Counted from the stretch's first letter, positions 46,219 through 57,259 are shown. The stretch is 64,000 bases of DNA from Mesomycoplasma ovipneumoniae (GCA_009756935.1 VZDP01000002.1:325586-389585), one strand, 5' to 3'. Notes: generated by a model from the letters alone, not told the origin. Made by a program: numbers and translations.

Positions 46219-46566
46219 GTGAACATATCGTATGAGCCATTATGGAATCTTTTGAAATCAAGAAATATGAATAAAAAAGATTTATTAGAAAAAGCAAATT
46301 TAACAACAAATTGCATAGCTAATATGGGAAAGAATGAGTATATATCACTTAGAAATATTGAAAAGATATGCGAAGCACTTCAATGTAATGTAGAACAAGT
46401 TATTAGTTTTAAAAAATATGAGGGCAATGATATGTTAAAATTTTTTGATTTTTGTTCAGGAATTGGCGGAGGAAGAATTGGATTAGAAAACAATGGACCA
46501 TTACGTTTTGGTTCGATTAAGTACATTTTTATTCCTGTTCTGTTATTTTTTGTAGAAGTAATTTAA
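46219..46566 (+). pseudogene. Truncated HTH - cytosine-5 methyltransferase
   Basis: From GTG 46219: a 70-aa XRE-type HTH (SYEPLWNLLKSRNMNKKDLL ... LRNIEKICEALQCNVEQVI), then without a stop MLKFFDFCSGIGGGRIGLENNG, which is motif I of a C5 methylase. After about 30 methylase residues the homology ends at ~46515 and the frame runs into the 3' end of the opposite sirtuin gene. The catalytic PCQ and all later motifs are missing, so it cannot methylate. Either HTH and methylase were fused (as in M.SsoII/M.EcoRII types) or the methylase started at ATG 46431. A deletion removed the rest of the cassette, including any endonuclease. Confidence 0.8.
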
Positions 46567-47392
46567 TATCCTCATGAAAAAAATAGGATTTTTCAAGAAT
46601 ATCCTTGTTAGTACGGTATTTTTTCTGATTTATAACTAGATATTTTGCATTTTTAAATTTTTTTGTCATCTCTTGAAACGGCAATTTAATTAATTGCGGG
46701 GTTGTAAATCCAACCCCTATTTCAAGAAAAACTAAATTTTTATCTTTATTTTGTTCAATAAAATTATTGTAATTTGCTTTTTGGTTGTCAAAGTTTTGGT
46801 CTTCAACCATTCCTTTAAACGAAATTCTTTTGTTTATTTCTAAAAAGGCATTACATTCTGGGCATTTTGGCAATAAATTATAATCAACCTTCATATTTTT
46901 TTGATTTTGTACCATTTTTAGAATTAATTCATCATCCTGGTATAAAAAATTTTTACACATTTTTGAGCACTGCATTAAATTATATTTACCCTGGATGTAA
47001 AAAATTTTTTGATTGTCAAATCCTGATTTTTCAAAAAAACTATCAGAATTTGTGGTTATTATAAAAAAATTTTTATTTTCTAAAATTTTTTTCAAATTCA
47101 AAAAACTTTCTGATTCTTTAAGATCTAAAAAATTAACTTTCGCAAATCTACTATGAAAAGCTCAGTATGTTTCTCATGATCCAAAATCATAGAGTGAAGC
47201 TTGAAGCATATCTAAAAAATGGTATTTTTCGATAAAATCTTTAAAATTATCACTGAATTTTGATCCATAATAATTATTTCCATCTGCACTTGTTAGTCCT
47301 GAACCAACTCCAACAACAATTGTATCAGCTGAATCAAGGATTTTCTTGATTTTTATCGCTTGATCTAGGATACTAAAAGTCCTCAAGTTCAT
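46529..47392 (-). CDS. Class M sirtuin (SirTM-type protein ADP-ribosyltransferase)
   Basis: 287 aa, read through three TGA/TGG Trp positions including GSWETYW. Rossmann entry VVGVGSGLTSADG near 27-38; ITTNSDSFF near 112-120; FYIQGKYNLMQC near 131-142. The catalytic HG of ordinary sirtuins is replaced by QG, with Asn115 and Gln134 19 residues apart as in streptococcal SirTM (from memory Asn118/Gln137). Zinc cysteines 142, 146, 177 and 180. SirTMs ADP-ribosylate a lipoylated GcvH-like protein, and exactly such a gene lies just upstream, overlapping by 20 nt. ATG 47390-47392 is used as start (GTG 47399 is an alternative). Its 3' end abuts the methylase remnant. Confidence 0.85.
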
Positions 47393-47705
47393 CAAATTCA
47401 CTTTGGTCTATATCTTTTGCTTTAAAAAGTCAATTTTTGTCTGACTCATGCGAATTCAAAATTTTTGGATCCTTTTCAGCTAATTGATTAAGTTCAATAA
47501 TTCTACATTTTAAGGGTGTTTTTATTGAAAAAACAGTTTTTGATGCTTCAATTTTAGCGACAACATCACCTTTTTCTAGTTGTTTTTTATTCGTAAATTT
47601 TAAAAATCCGATTGTTCCAAGATCATCTTGTAATTCGGCCGTTAAATAAACAGTAAAAATTTCATTTTTTTGTTCAATTATCAAGAAATTAGCAATTTTT
47701 TTCAT
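47373..47705 (-). CDS. GcvH-like lipoyl carrier protein (SirTM partner)
   Basis: 110 aa. Start ATG 47703-47705 behind AGAGGA. The lipoyl hairpin KIEASKTVFSIKTPL places the modified Lys at residue 56, flanked by LGTIGFLKF and a C-terminal SHESDKNWLFKAKD segment with one TGA Trp. No other glycine-cleavage genes are nearby. Coupling with the class M sirtuin gene (20-nt overlap) points to the stress-linked GcvH-L / SirTM module, in which lipoylation of the carrier permits its ADP-ribosylation. The macrodomain and ligase genes of that module are not in the window. Confidence 0.87.
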
Positions 47706-48050
47706 AGCAATCCTCTTAAATTTTTTGTTAATATCTAAAATGATATTACCACAAAAAAGCAACTAATGGCAAAAAATCTATAAATATAAATAAATCAGTT
47801 CAAAAATTCGATAAATTAGTATATTAATTTCAAAAAAATCAAGAATATAGTGTCAAATTGAAAGAATGGAGAATCGCATTTAAAAACAAAATTATAAACA
47901 CTCCCAACTTTTTTATAAAATTATAAAAAATTATTGTAGATAAAATTAAAAATCAGTATGACTCTAATTAAATAATTTTTACTTTCTTAGCAAATTATAA
48001 ACTTTAATTAAAAAAATAATTTGGAATGCAAAAATATTTTGTAAAAATGG
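47706..48050. other. Intergenic region with a solo IS end
   Basis: No gene seen. ATTATAAACACTCCC at 47891-47905 matches the left terminal repeat of the IS at 57260 (reverse complement) at 14 of 15 positions, with some similarity continuing inward (47860-47890). This is a relic of an IS1634-type insertion. The rest is AT-rich spacer. Confidence 0.55.
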
Positions 48051-48084
48051 TATAATAGCAAATGCATAAAAAAAAAAAAAAAAA
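48030..48084 (+). promoter_or_regulatory. Extended -10 promoter followed by A17 tract in the leader
   Basis: TGGTATAAT at 48049-48057, then a run of 17 A at 48068-48084 immediately downstream, within or at the start of the transcript of the secreted protein / ABC operon. Length changes in such a run can alter initiation or slippage. Confidence 0.55.
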
Positions 48085-48125
48085 TAGTGATAATTATCAT
48101 CATTATTTTTTGGAAAGGCATATCC

Positions 48126-48953
48126 GTGTTTATTTCAAAATTAAAAAAAATTTTAGGCTTCGCATTTATTGGCCTTATTCCTGTAACATTTTTTTCCTAT
48201 AGTAGCGTACATAACAATATAAATTTAACAAACCAAAACTCACAACCTCAATCATTTTCATATTATCATTATTATCAAAACAAAGCATTAAGAGCAAAAA
48301 AAGCGTGGGGTATTTTAAAAGAAATTTATAGATCAAATCACAAGGGGCAATATATAATTCCGTCTTCCATATTTAATCCAAACGGTATTGATTTTGAAGA
48401 AAATCACAAATTCCGAATAACCAATCAAGGAGAATTAGAAATTCTTATTAAAGGTATTAAACAAGTTGTATATTGGGGCGGATTATTTTGGCAAGATAAA
48501 GCTGCATGAATAGGAACAACTGAAATTAAGTACAGAAAAACTAACAACTTTTCTAATTATTATAATTCTAAACCTGAACGAATTCAATTGAATGCGCATG
48601 CTTGAATTTCTGGACTAGCTACCCCGTCTTTTGAAATAAATGGTAAGGTAGCTTATGCTACTGAAAAAAGGCAAGTAACTGCTGAAATTGGAGCATCAGC
48701 AAAATTGGAATTTAATTCCTATGAATTAATAGAAACTTTTGAAAAAAGCAATGCTGATAGATTAGTAATCAATTATCAAGGTACTGGATGGAATTATAGC
48801 ATATCAGATTTTGGTCAATATGCAACCGGATTAGTGATAGACGACTATGAATATACTTCAATCTCGACAAATAACCCGCTAATTCCCGAGAAAAATTCAA
48901 ATTACGGATCCACCATATTCCCACATTATATGGATGAAAAAAGTAAATTTTAA
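48126..48953 (+). CDS. Unknown secreted protein, first gene of an ABC transporter operon
   Basis: 275 aa, not recognised. GTG 48126 is chosen because GGAAAGG lies 7-13 nt upstream; it starts FISKLKKILGFAFIGLIPVTFF, a good signal peptide without lipobox Cys. The mature part is Tyr/Asn-rich with aromatic glycine motifs YWGGLFWQDKAAWIG and INYQGTGWNYSISDF, and no other membrane helix. It ends 2 bp before the first ABC gene, so it is probably exported by, or works with, that transporter; bacteriocin-like or substrate-binding roles are both possible. Trp usage is mixed TGA and TGG. Confidence 0.75.
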
Positions 48954-48955
48954 TA

Positions 48956-51274
48956 ATGATAAAAATAGAAAATTTAACTAAAAAAATTAATAACAAATTT
49001 ATTTTTAATAATTTAAATCTGGAAATTCCTTTAAATAAAATTACATTTGTAATTGGAAAATCTGGAATTGGTAAATCCACTCTAATTAATTTAATTGCCG
49101 GATTTACAAAAAAAGACAGTGGAAAAATCTCCTTTTTTGATGAAAATGGTTCTGAAATTAAAAAACCATTAGTTGATGTTGTTTTTCAAGACTTTAATTT
49201 AATTGAGTCATTAAGTATAAAAAATAATATTTTAATAGCGAATCACATTTTAAATCGCGAATCTGATGACTTAGAAATACAAAAAGCCGCGAATTCTATT
49301 GGTATTGAAAGCAACAAATTAGATCAAGTAGCGAAAAATTTATCGGGCGGTGAAAAACAACGTGCTGCATTTTTAAGAAGTTTATCAAGAAAAAGTGATT
49401 TTATTTTGCTTGATGAGCCAACTGGTAATTTGGACCATGAAAATTCCATTGCTTTACTTGATTTATTAGTTAAAGCTTCTGAAAATAAAACAATTTTAAT
49501 TGTTAGTCATGATTTAGAATTAGCAAACCAATATGCTGATCAAATTATTAATTTAGAAAATTTGTCCGTTAATGTTATAGAAAATAGCAAACAAATTAAT
49601 GTTGAATCAAAAAATAAGCACTCAAACTTAATATCAAATCAAGTCTATAAAAAACCAGGTTTCTTACAAAAATTTAAAGTAGCTTTATTGCTTGTATTGG
49701 CAGATTTTAAGTCAAAAATTACGAGTTTTATTTTAGTTCTAGTAACATTTTTTGCTTTAATTTTTAGCATGGTTATTTTCATGAACTTGCATGTTTCAGC
49801 AAAAAATATAGTCATTGACACGGTTGCCCAATCAAATTTTGATGCTATTGCAATTCACGAAAAGGATATTATTTCTTTAGCCCCTGAAGAAATCGACCAA
49901 CTTAAAAAAGATAATCCCAAAATAAAACACACTACTTTATTATATAGTAGTCTTAAAGATTATACATTTATCTATAATGATGGTGTTTCTCTTAAGAATC
50001 GTTCTATTTGGCCAACTGATGAATCTGATTTTTTTAAAAATAGATTTAGTTCATTTAGCAAAGATAAAAATTTTGGTAACAGGTTTATTACCAATCCAAA
50101 TGAAGTTATCCTCTCACAAAAATTAATTGAAGAATTAGAAATTGATAATCCAATTGGAAAAACAATTAAAATTGTTCACCTTAATTCATTAAATTTAGGG
50201 GAAAACCTTGAAGATTTAGAGCCCTTTTCTGAACCAGCAACAATTGTTGGAATTTTAGATAAGTCTCTTGATGATGGTAATAATTTTTCGCTTGTTCACA
50301 TAGATAAATTAAAGTCAGTTTATCAAAAATCAAAACCAATTGAAAAAGAAAGTAAATTTGATCAATTTGTGTTTTTACCTGATGATTATTTTTCATTAGA
50401 CTTTTCAGGGTATGTTTCTAGTAGACAATCAATCGTACTAACTGACGAGACACTTTTAGAACCCAAAAAAATACATAAGTCTTTCTATGAGAATTCAAAT
50501 CAAGTCAATTCATTAAACTTGAAAAAAGGTACATTGCCTAAAAATTTTAATGAAATAGCAGTTAGCTCGAATATAACTGACAAAACAGGAAAACTTTTAA
50601 AAATTAATAACAATAAAAATACTTTAATTTTTAAGGTTGTTGGAGTGTTTGACCCTGAAAAAAATGATGAAAATATCGTTATTTTTAACAATAATATTGA
50701 AAAATATTCTAGTGAATTACTTCCAACAAGCGCTGTGGTTTATTTTGATCATGATAATTTATATAATAATATTAATGAATTTTTAAATAAATATAGCAAA
50801 CCAGGCGTTAGTCGTTTTTATTCAACATCTGGCGGTCCGGATGAAGTTCTAAATCGAGTAATTAACTCTCAATATACTTTGTTATTAATTATTTTTGTGT
50901 CAATAATAATTTTTGGAATAAGTTTGTTAATTTTTGTGTCATTATATGCAACAAATCTTTCTAAATTCAAGAAAAAATCAATTGGTATTCTAAAGTCTCT
51001 TGGTGGAAAAACATCACAAATTTTCTTGTATCATTGATTAAATTTGGTAATACTTTCCGCTTTTGTTTTCGTTTTGGGTATTATATTTTCAATTTCTTTT
51101 GTACCATTAATTTATGGTGTAATTTCAAATCAAAATTCAGTTTTTCCTGATTATCAGCAAATTAGCGTTATTTTTATAATTATCTGGCTTGCAAGTTTCT
51201 TTATTTTATCAATCATATATTCATTAATTTCTTATATAACTTATAAAAAAGATATTGTGACATTATTAAAATAA
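48956..51274 (+). CDS. MacB-type ABC transporter (ATPase fused to FtsX-like permease), copy 1
   Basis: 772 aa. ATPase first: Walker A GKSGIGKST (36-44), signature LSGGEKQ near 128, Walker B FILLDEPTGNLD, VSHD H-loop. Then a basic linker and a permease with one membrane helix near 250-280, a ~340-aa extracytoplasmic domain and three C-terminal helices, one after TGA Trp 51035-51037. This NBD-TM1-periplasmic-TM2-4 order is that of MacB-like mechanotransmitters and bacteriocin-immunity exporters. A second copy follows after 88 bp. Confidence 0.9.
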
Positions 51275-51362
51275 TTTTTAAAAATTATTAAAACTATATT
51301 TTTTTACCAAAAGTTTTAATTTTATAATGTTAAATAAGTAAATGTAGCAAACTCGGAGCAAA

Positions 51363-53315
51363 ATGATAAAAATTGAGAATTTAACGAAAAAGATTGATAA
51401 AAAAATCATCTTTGATAGTATAAATCTTGATATACCTTCAAGAAAAATAACGTTTATAATTGGTAAATCAGGAATTGGGAAAACAACTCTTATTAATTTA
51501 ATTGCCGGTTTTACTAAAAAAGACAGTGGAAAAATTTCTTTTTTGGATGAAAATGGTTCTGAAATTAAAAAACCATTAGTTGATGTTGTTTTTCAGGACT
51601 TTAATTTAATAACTAATATTTCATCGGAAAATAACATTTTAATTGCAAATAATGTAATAAATAGAGTTTTAGACCCAAAAGAATTGGAACAACAAGCTAA
51701 ATATGTGTCAATTGAAACTCAGCAATTAAAGCAAAAAGTAAATAATTTATCTGGTGGTGAAAAACAAAGAATAGCAATTCTCCGTTCGCTTTCAAGAGAT
51801 AGTGATTTTATTTTGCTTGACGAACCAACCGGAAATTTGGATTTTGAAAACGGTATTTCTGTATTTGAAAATCTAAAAAATATTGCAAAAAATAAAACAA
51901 TATTAGTGGTCAGTCACAATTTAGAATTTGCAAAAAAATATGCTGACAAAATCATTCGCATTGAAAAAGGGAAAATTTCCGAAGAAAACATTGACAAAAG
52001 TGAAGAAAATTTAGCAATTAACAATGAAAAAAGTAGTCAATTAGTTTCTTTTAAGAGTTCCTCCTATTCGAAAATTGCAAAAATTAAGCAAGAATTAAAA
52101 ACAGGTTTATTGCTTACTCTGGCAGATTATAAATCAAAAATAGTTTCAACCATTTTATTTGTAATACTCTTTCTAATAAGCATTTTTGGAACATTATTAT
52201 TTGGTGTTTTTAATTTAAATATTTCTGCTTCTAATTCTCTTAAAGTTAATGAATTGCAACTTGATTCTGTTTTAATTAGCAAAAAATCAGAAACAAATTT
52301 AACAACCTTCACAGATAATGACATTAATAATCTCAGTGAAAAAAATAAAACAATAAAAAAAATTATCCCTTTCTTTACTTTCCCATCATTAGGTTTTGAA
52401 TATAATGACAAAAGAAAGTTAGGAGCACATATTGATTACATTGATGAAAGTGAATTTTTTAAAAATAGGTTCAATTTTGATCAAAAAAATTTAATAGGAA
52501 GAAACATTGAAAACATAGATGAAATTATAATTTCAAAAGAAGCAGCTACAGAACTAGATATCAAAGAACCAAAAGGACAAGAAATTGCCGTTTTAACTGG
52601 TGCAAAAGATAAAAAAACATTAAAAGTTGTTGGAATAAATAATTTAGTTAATGCAAAAAAATTAAACCTAAGTTTTTTGCATCATAAATTCGGTGAAGAT
52701 ATCGAATTACAGAGTAGCAAAAACAGGGAACCAGACAATCCACAAACCAGTCAGACCAAAAAAATAGAACCAATTATTTTAAGGTTATATTTTGAAAATG
52801 ATAATTTGGAAAATAATATTGACAATTTTATTGAGAATAATAAAGAGTATAATGTTGACTCCTCATTAAAAGGTGTAACAAAATTAACTTATAATTTACA
52901 AAATTTTATAAATTTAATTGTTGGAGCAATTTTAATTGTTTTTATAGCGATTTTATTAATACAAACGATTTTTTATACAAAAAATTTAACTGATTCAAAA
53001 GTAAAATTAATTGGAATCCTAAAGGCGCTTCGCGCTAAGACATGGCAGATTTTTCTTTATCATTGATTAAATATAATTATAATTTCATTTCTAATTTTAG
53101 TCATTAACTTATCAGTGTCTCTCCCCTTAATTCCAAAAATTTACATTAAAATACTCGGTGAAGATGCCATATATCCTTCGACTTCACAAATAGTAATGTT
53201 AATTTTCATAATATGAATAGCAATGTTTTTTATAATTTCATTTATTTACTTATTGATTTCATGGATTAATTATAGAAAACCTGTCACAAAATTGCTAAAA
53301 TTCGATCAATTTTAA
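51363..53315 (+). CDS. MacB-type ABC transporter, copy 2
   Basis: 650 aa, ATPase nearly identical in design to copy 1 (GKSGIGKTT, LSGGEKQR, ILLDEPTGNLD) and a shorter extracytoplasmic domain. The C-terminal helices lie after TGA Trp 53063-53065 (FLYHWLN). It follows copy 1 with its own leader (GGAG before ATG), so the pair may form a heteromeric transporter or be a duplication. Strong conservation in the first 150 codons against a diverged permease suggests recent gene conversion of the ATPase. Confidence 0.9.
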
Positions 53316-53344
53316 CGATTACTTTTTAAAAATAGATAATTTAG

Positions 53345-53385
53345 TACCAAATATTTTTTTCAAAATATTTGGTATTTTATTTTTT
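53345..53385 (+). terminator. Terminator of the ABC operon
   Basis: Perfect 13-bp stem TACCAAATATTTT / AAAATATTTGGTA followed by TTTTATTTTTTT, 30 bp after the second ABC gene. Confidence 0.85.
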
Positions 53386-53485
53386 TAGAGTGGAGATAAC
53401 CACCGGAAAAAGTGCCATATTTTAACATAAGACTTAATTTTGCTGAGAGAAATCAAAAAAGTGTCTGAATTTTTTAAATTAATAT

Positions 53486-53646
53486 ACTAATTTACCTATA
53501 ATTCATAGGTTTTTTTGTAGTTTTCAAACAAAAAAATCTTAAGTATTTTTTTGTTCTTCAAATATAAAATACAGCCATTTTCAAATTTGAGAGTAATTTG
53601 AAAATGGCTAAATTTATATAACTTTGTTTAGAAATTTATTTTTAGG
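53486..53646. other. Intergenic hairpins
   Basis: ACCTAT / ATAGGT followed by T7 near 53491-53518 looks like another terminator. A perfect 15-bp inverted repeat AGCCATTTTCAAATT / AATTTGAAAATGGCT lies at 53573-53609 with a 7-nt loop. No gene is visible in 53386-53646. Confidence 0.55.
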
Positions 53647-53847
53647 TTATTTTTTAAAAAAAAGATAAAAACCTGAAATTATAAAGACAAAACCAAACAC
53701 AATAAATATAAAAATTACAAGTCTAATTATCTCTTTTTTAAAATCTGATCAGTTTTTATTGCGTTTTTTTTGGTAAAATCAAAGAAAAACAGCAATCAAA
53801 AACAGAAAAATGGCAATTAAAATTGAAAAAATTAAGTATAAAATCAT
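53647..53847 (-). CDS. Small two-helix membrane protein
   Basis: 66 aa under code 4, hidden by two TGA Trp codons. Two hydrophobic helices (ILYLIFSILIAIFLFLIAVF and LVIFIFIVFGFVFII) are separated by a basic loop YQKKRNKNWSDFKKE, giving an N-out/C-out or hairpin topology. Follows the aldolase remnant by 6 bp in the same direction. No family recognised. Confidence 0.6.
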
Positions 53848-53853
53848 AAGATT

Positions 53854-54105
53854 TTATGATAATTCAAGGTAAAAAAGCACTTTTTGGATCATTTTTTCAA
53901 TTCCTTTTTGATTAATTTTTCTAATGTCATAACTTTTAGGATTTTCTTGGAAATATTTTTCAACTTCGTTAGAAAAATTAACTAAAAGGTCAGTGCCAAC
54001 ATTAATTTTGTTAATTCCAAAATTGATTGCTTTTTTAATTTCTTCTAGAGAAAGGCCGCTGGTTCCGTGCATAACAAGCGGGATTTTATAGTCTTTTTTA
54101 AAAAA
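53854..54105 (-). pseudogene. Fructose-bisphosphate aldolase class II, 3' remnant
   Basis: Only the last ~80 codons remain: IPLVMHGTSGLSLEEIKKA, then INFGINKINVGTDLLVNFS and KSYDIRKI, which are the C-terminal part of Fba with the zinc-binding His and the phosphate-binding loop. The N-terminal three quarters are absent; the frame meets TAG at 54106-54108. It abuts the truncated hisS head to head, so one deletion (or an assembly join) removed the 5' parts of both. Confidence 0.85.
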
Positions 54106-55226
54106 CTAGTCAAGATTCAGATGTAGTAACTAAAGAACTCTATAAATTTTTAGATAAATCAAATCGACAATTAGCTTTAAGACCCGAGGGAACTGCGCCA
54201 ATTATGCGAGCAATTTGACAGCATAAATTGCACCAAGTTGAAAAAAAATTTTTTTATTTTGGTCCCATGTTTCGCTATGAAAAACCACAAAAAGGACGTT
54301 TTCGTCAGTTTTATCAAGCCGGATTTGAAATTACTAACTATAAACCAGAGTCATTTTTTTTACAGATTTTAGAAGTTATTCTTTTAGTTATTAAAATTCT
54401 TGAAAATCTTAAAATTCAAAACTACCAACTTAAAATTAATTACCTTTCAAATTCACAAACAAGACAAGAATATTCTAAAGCCTTAACTCAATATTTTGAA
54501 AAATATATCGATAAACTTGAGCCAATTTCTAAATCACGGCTCAGGAATAATCCTTTGAGAATTCTTGATGACAAGATAGAATCTTCTAAAGATTTTGTTA
54601 AATCAGCTCCAAAAATAAGCGACTTTTGATCAACTGTGGATAAGCAAAATTTCAATTCAATAATTTCAATTTTTGAAAAATTTAAAATTAATTACGTGGT
54701 TGATTATTCTTTAGTTCGAGGACTTGATTATTATGATGAATTTGTTTTTGAATTTATTGATAATGACAAAATTTTAGGTTCAAAATTAACTTTTGCTGGT
54801 GGAGGTTGTTATAATAATTTGCCACAAAAATTTGGCATGGCTAATTTTAAAAGTATCGGGGTTGCGTTTGGAATTGAGCGTCTAATAGAAATTTTTAAAT
54901 CTAATTCCCCTACTAAATTAACAAATTTAGATTTTTATTTAATCGGCTTTAGTCAAGATGAAATTCTTAAAAATTTTGAACTTGCAATTTTACTTCGTGA
55001 GCAAAATTTTCAGGTTGATTTAAATAAATCGCCCTTATCAATTAAAGATGGATTTCAAAAAGCAAAAAAATCAGGCGCAAAATTTGCTTTTTTCTTTGAA
55101 AAAGACGAACAACCTGGCCAAATATCAATCAAAAATCTGCAAACATCTATTAATAAAGTAATTTCACTTTTAAATATTGATTTTGAATTTTTAAGAACAA
55201 TTATAGACGGAGAAACTCATGTATAA
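54105..55226 (+). pseudogene. hisS: Histidyl-tRNA synthetase lacking its N-terminus
   Basis: About 373 codons against a usual ~420. It begins at [14 protein letters not shown], after motif 1, and goes on with motif 2 ALRPEGTAP / FRYEKPQKGRFRQF, HisA-like LVRGLDYYDEFVFEF and motif 3 GVAFGIERLIEI, and the anticodon-binding domain. No start codon or ribosome site precedes the truncated frame; a TAA lies immediately upstream. Motif 1 and the dimer helix are missing, so the product should be inactive. HisRS is essential, so an intact copy must exist elsewhere or this junction is an assembly artefact. It overlaps aspS by 8 nt. Confidence 0.88.
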
Positions 55227-56931
55227 TTCAAAAAATTTATCCAAAGAACAAATTGGAAATATAGTTTCAATTCAAGGCTGAGTCCAAAATATTCGTAAAA
55301 TTAAAAGTAAAACCTTTGTGGTAATCCGTGATTATCACGGAATTTTTCAAGTAATTATTGATGAAAATACCAAAAAAGTCGACAAATACTCAAAAGAATC
55401 TGTTGTGCGTGTTGAAGGCATTTTATCACTAAGAAGCAATCCAAATACAAAAATTCATAACGGTGATCTTGAAATAAACGCAATAAATTTTGAAATACTT
55501 TCATTTTCACAGCCAATTCCGTTTGAAATTCATAATGAAGCTCACGCCAATGAAGATTTACGTTTGGAATACCGATTTTTAGATTTACGCCGTGAAGTAA
55601 TGCAGAAAAATTTGACTTTTCGCTATAAAGTTTTTCACTATATTCGCTCTTTCCTTTTTGAAAATAATTTTATTGAAATTGAAACTCCGATTTTGTCAAA
55701 ATCAACACCTGAAGGAGCGAGATCTTTTTTAGTTCCTACTCGACAAAAAGGAAAATTTTTTGCCTTACCGCAGTCACCTCAAATTTATAAGCAACTTTTA
55801 ATGGTTTCTGGATTTGAAAAATACTTCCAATTTGCCCGTGTTTTTCGTGATGAGGATCTAAGAAAGGACCGCCAATTTGAATTTTGTCAACTAGATTTAG
55901 AATTTGGTTTTAGTAATTTTGAAAAAATCTCCAATCAAATTGAAAACCTTATAAAATATTTGTGAGAAAAAATTTACTCTAATTCAAACATTGAATTTCC
56001 GCGGCTTGACTATGATTTTGTAATTGACAAATATGGAACCGATAAACCTGACTTGCGATTTGAAAATAAATTATTTTCACTTGATTTTCTTGATGGTCAA
56101 GACCCACTTTTTCAAGGTAAAACTCGTGGAATTTTTCTTGAAAATGTTTTAATTTCAAAAGCAGATTACCGAATTTTTTCTGAAAAAATAAGACAACATA
56201 ATGCAAACAGACTTTTATACATTCATATTGAGTCTGGAAAAATTTTGTATTTTTCTTTTAAAACTGATGAATCTGTCTTGAAATCTAAGCTTGAAAGTTG
56301 ACTATTAGAGAATAATTATCAAAATGGAACTTTATTTTTAATTTCTGATAATTATCAAGAAACATCATTAGCTCTCGGGGCTTTACGAAATTTATTAGCA
56401 CAAAAATACGACCTTATTATTGACAAAAATCAATTTAAATTTGCCTGAATTATTAACTGACCGCTTTTTGAACTTGATTCAAATCAGCAAATAACTTCTG
56501 CTCACCACCCTTTTACAGCGCCTGTTGTTGAAAATATTGAATTTTTAGATACTGACCCTATAAAAGTTCGCGCTCAGTCTTATGATCTTGTGCTTAATGG
56601 TTTTGAACTTGGTTCTGGTTCAATAAGAATTAATAATTCTGAATTACAAAGTAAAATTTTTAGAATTTTAGGTCTTAATCAAGATCAGATTAACCTTCAA
56701 TTTGGCAGCCTTTTAAAAGCTTTTAATTTTGGAGTCCCACCTCATGGAGGCTTTGCTTTTGGCCTTGACCGTCTAATTATGATTTTATTACAAACAAACT
56801 CAATTCGTGATGTTATTGCTTTCCCAGTAAATTCAAAAGGCTTGGACTTATTGCTAAATTCACCTTCATCAATAAATCCTGAGTCATTATCTGAATACAA
56901 TATCAAAATTAGCGACACAGATAAAGAATAA
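55219..56931 (+). CDS. aspS: Aspartyl-tRNA synthetase
   Basis: 570 aa, full length for bacterial AspRS. N-terminal OB anticodon domain (VSIQGWVQNIRKIKSKTFVVI), class II motif 1 (FIEIETPILSKSTPEGARSF), motif 2 (FARVFRDEDLRKDRQFEF), the bacterial insertion domain, and motif 3 GFAFGLDRLIMIL. The hisS-aspS order with a short overlap is common in Firmicutes and mycoplasmas. Several Trp are TGA. Confidence 0.96.
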
Positions 56932-57004
56932 TTTCTAAAAAAGCTTACAAATTTTGAATAAATAGGACAAATTAGAATATTAATTTAACCAAAAAGCAAC
57001 TAAT

Positions 57005-57245
57005 TTTTCCCGAGTTTCCCAGTTTGATGAGATAATCTTAAAAAGGTGTCTGGTTTTGGGCACTTTTTTAACTTTTTTGCCAAAAATTAATTACCTATTT
57101 TAAAACACTGCAAAATCAATTTATGGATAAAACAACAAAAACCATAAAAAATACAACTACTATTTAAACTCAATGCAAATAGAAAACTCGTTTTTATTTA
57201 CATTGAGCCTAAAAAAATATATGAAGTTTTGAAAGAAAAATAAAT
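57005..57245 (-). repeat. Repeat R, copy 8 (3' part only, next to the IS)
   Basis: Starts with CCGAGTTTCCCAGTTTGATGA and a GTGTC...GGGCAC terminator-like stem (57005-57070), then the long stem pairing CTCAATGCAAATA with TATTTACATTGAG and AGTTTTGAAAG, and stops at about 57240. The promoter half is missing on both sides of the IS, so it was lost before or apart from the IS insertion. Confidence 0.75.
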
Positions 57246-57259
57246 TAATATAATAAATT

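Noticed and set aside
54105..55226. hisS with an internal start as a functional short form
   Set aside because: No start codon with a ribosome site in frame, and class II motif 1 is missing.
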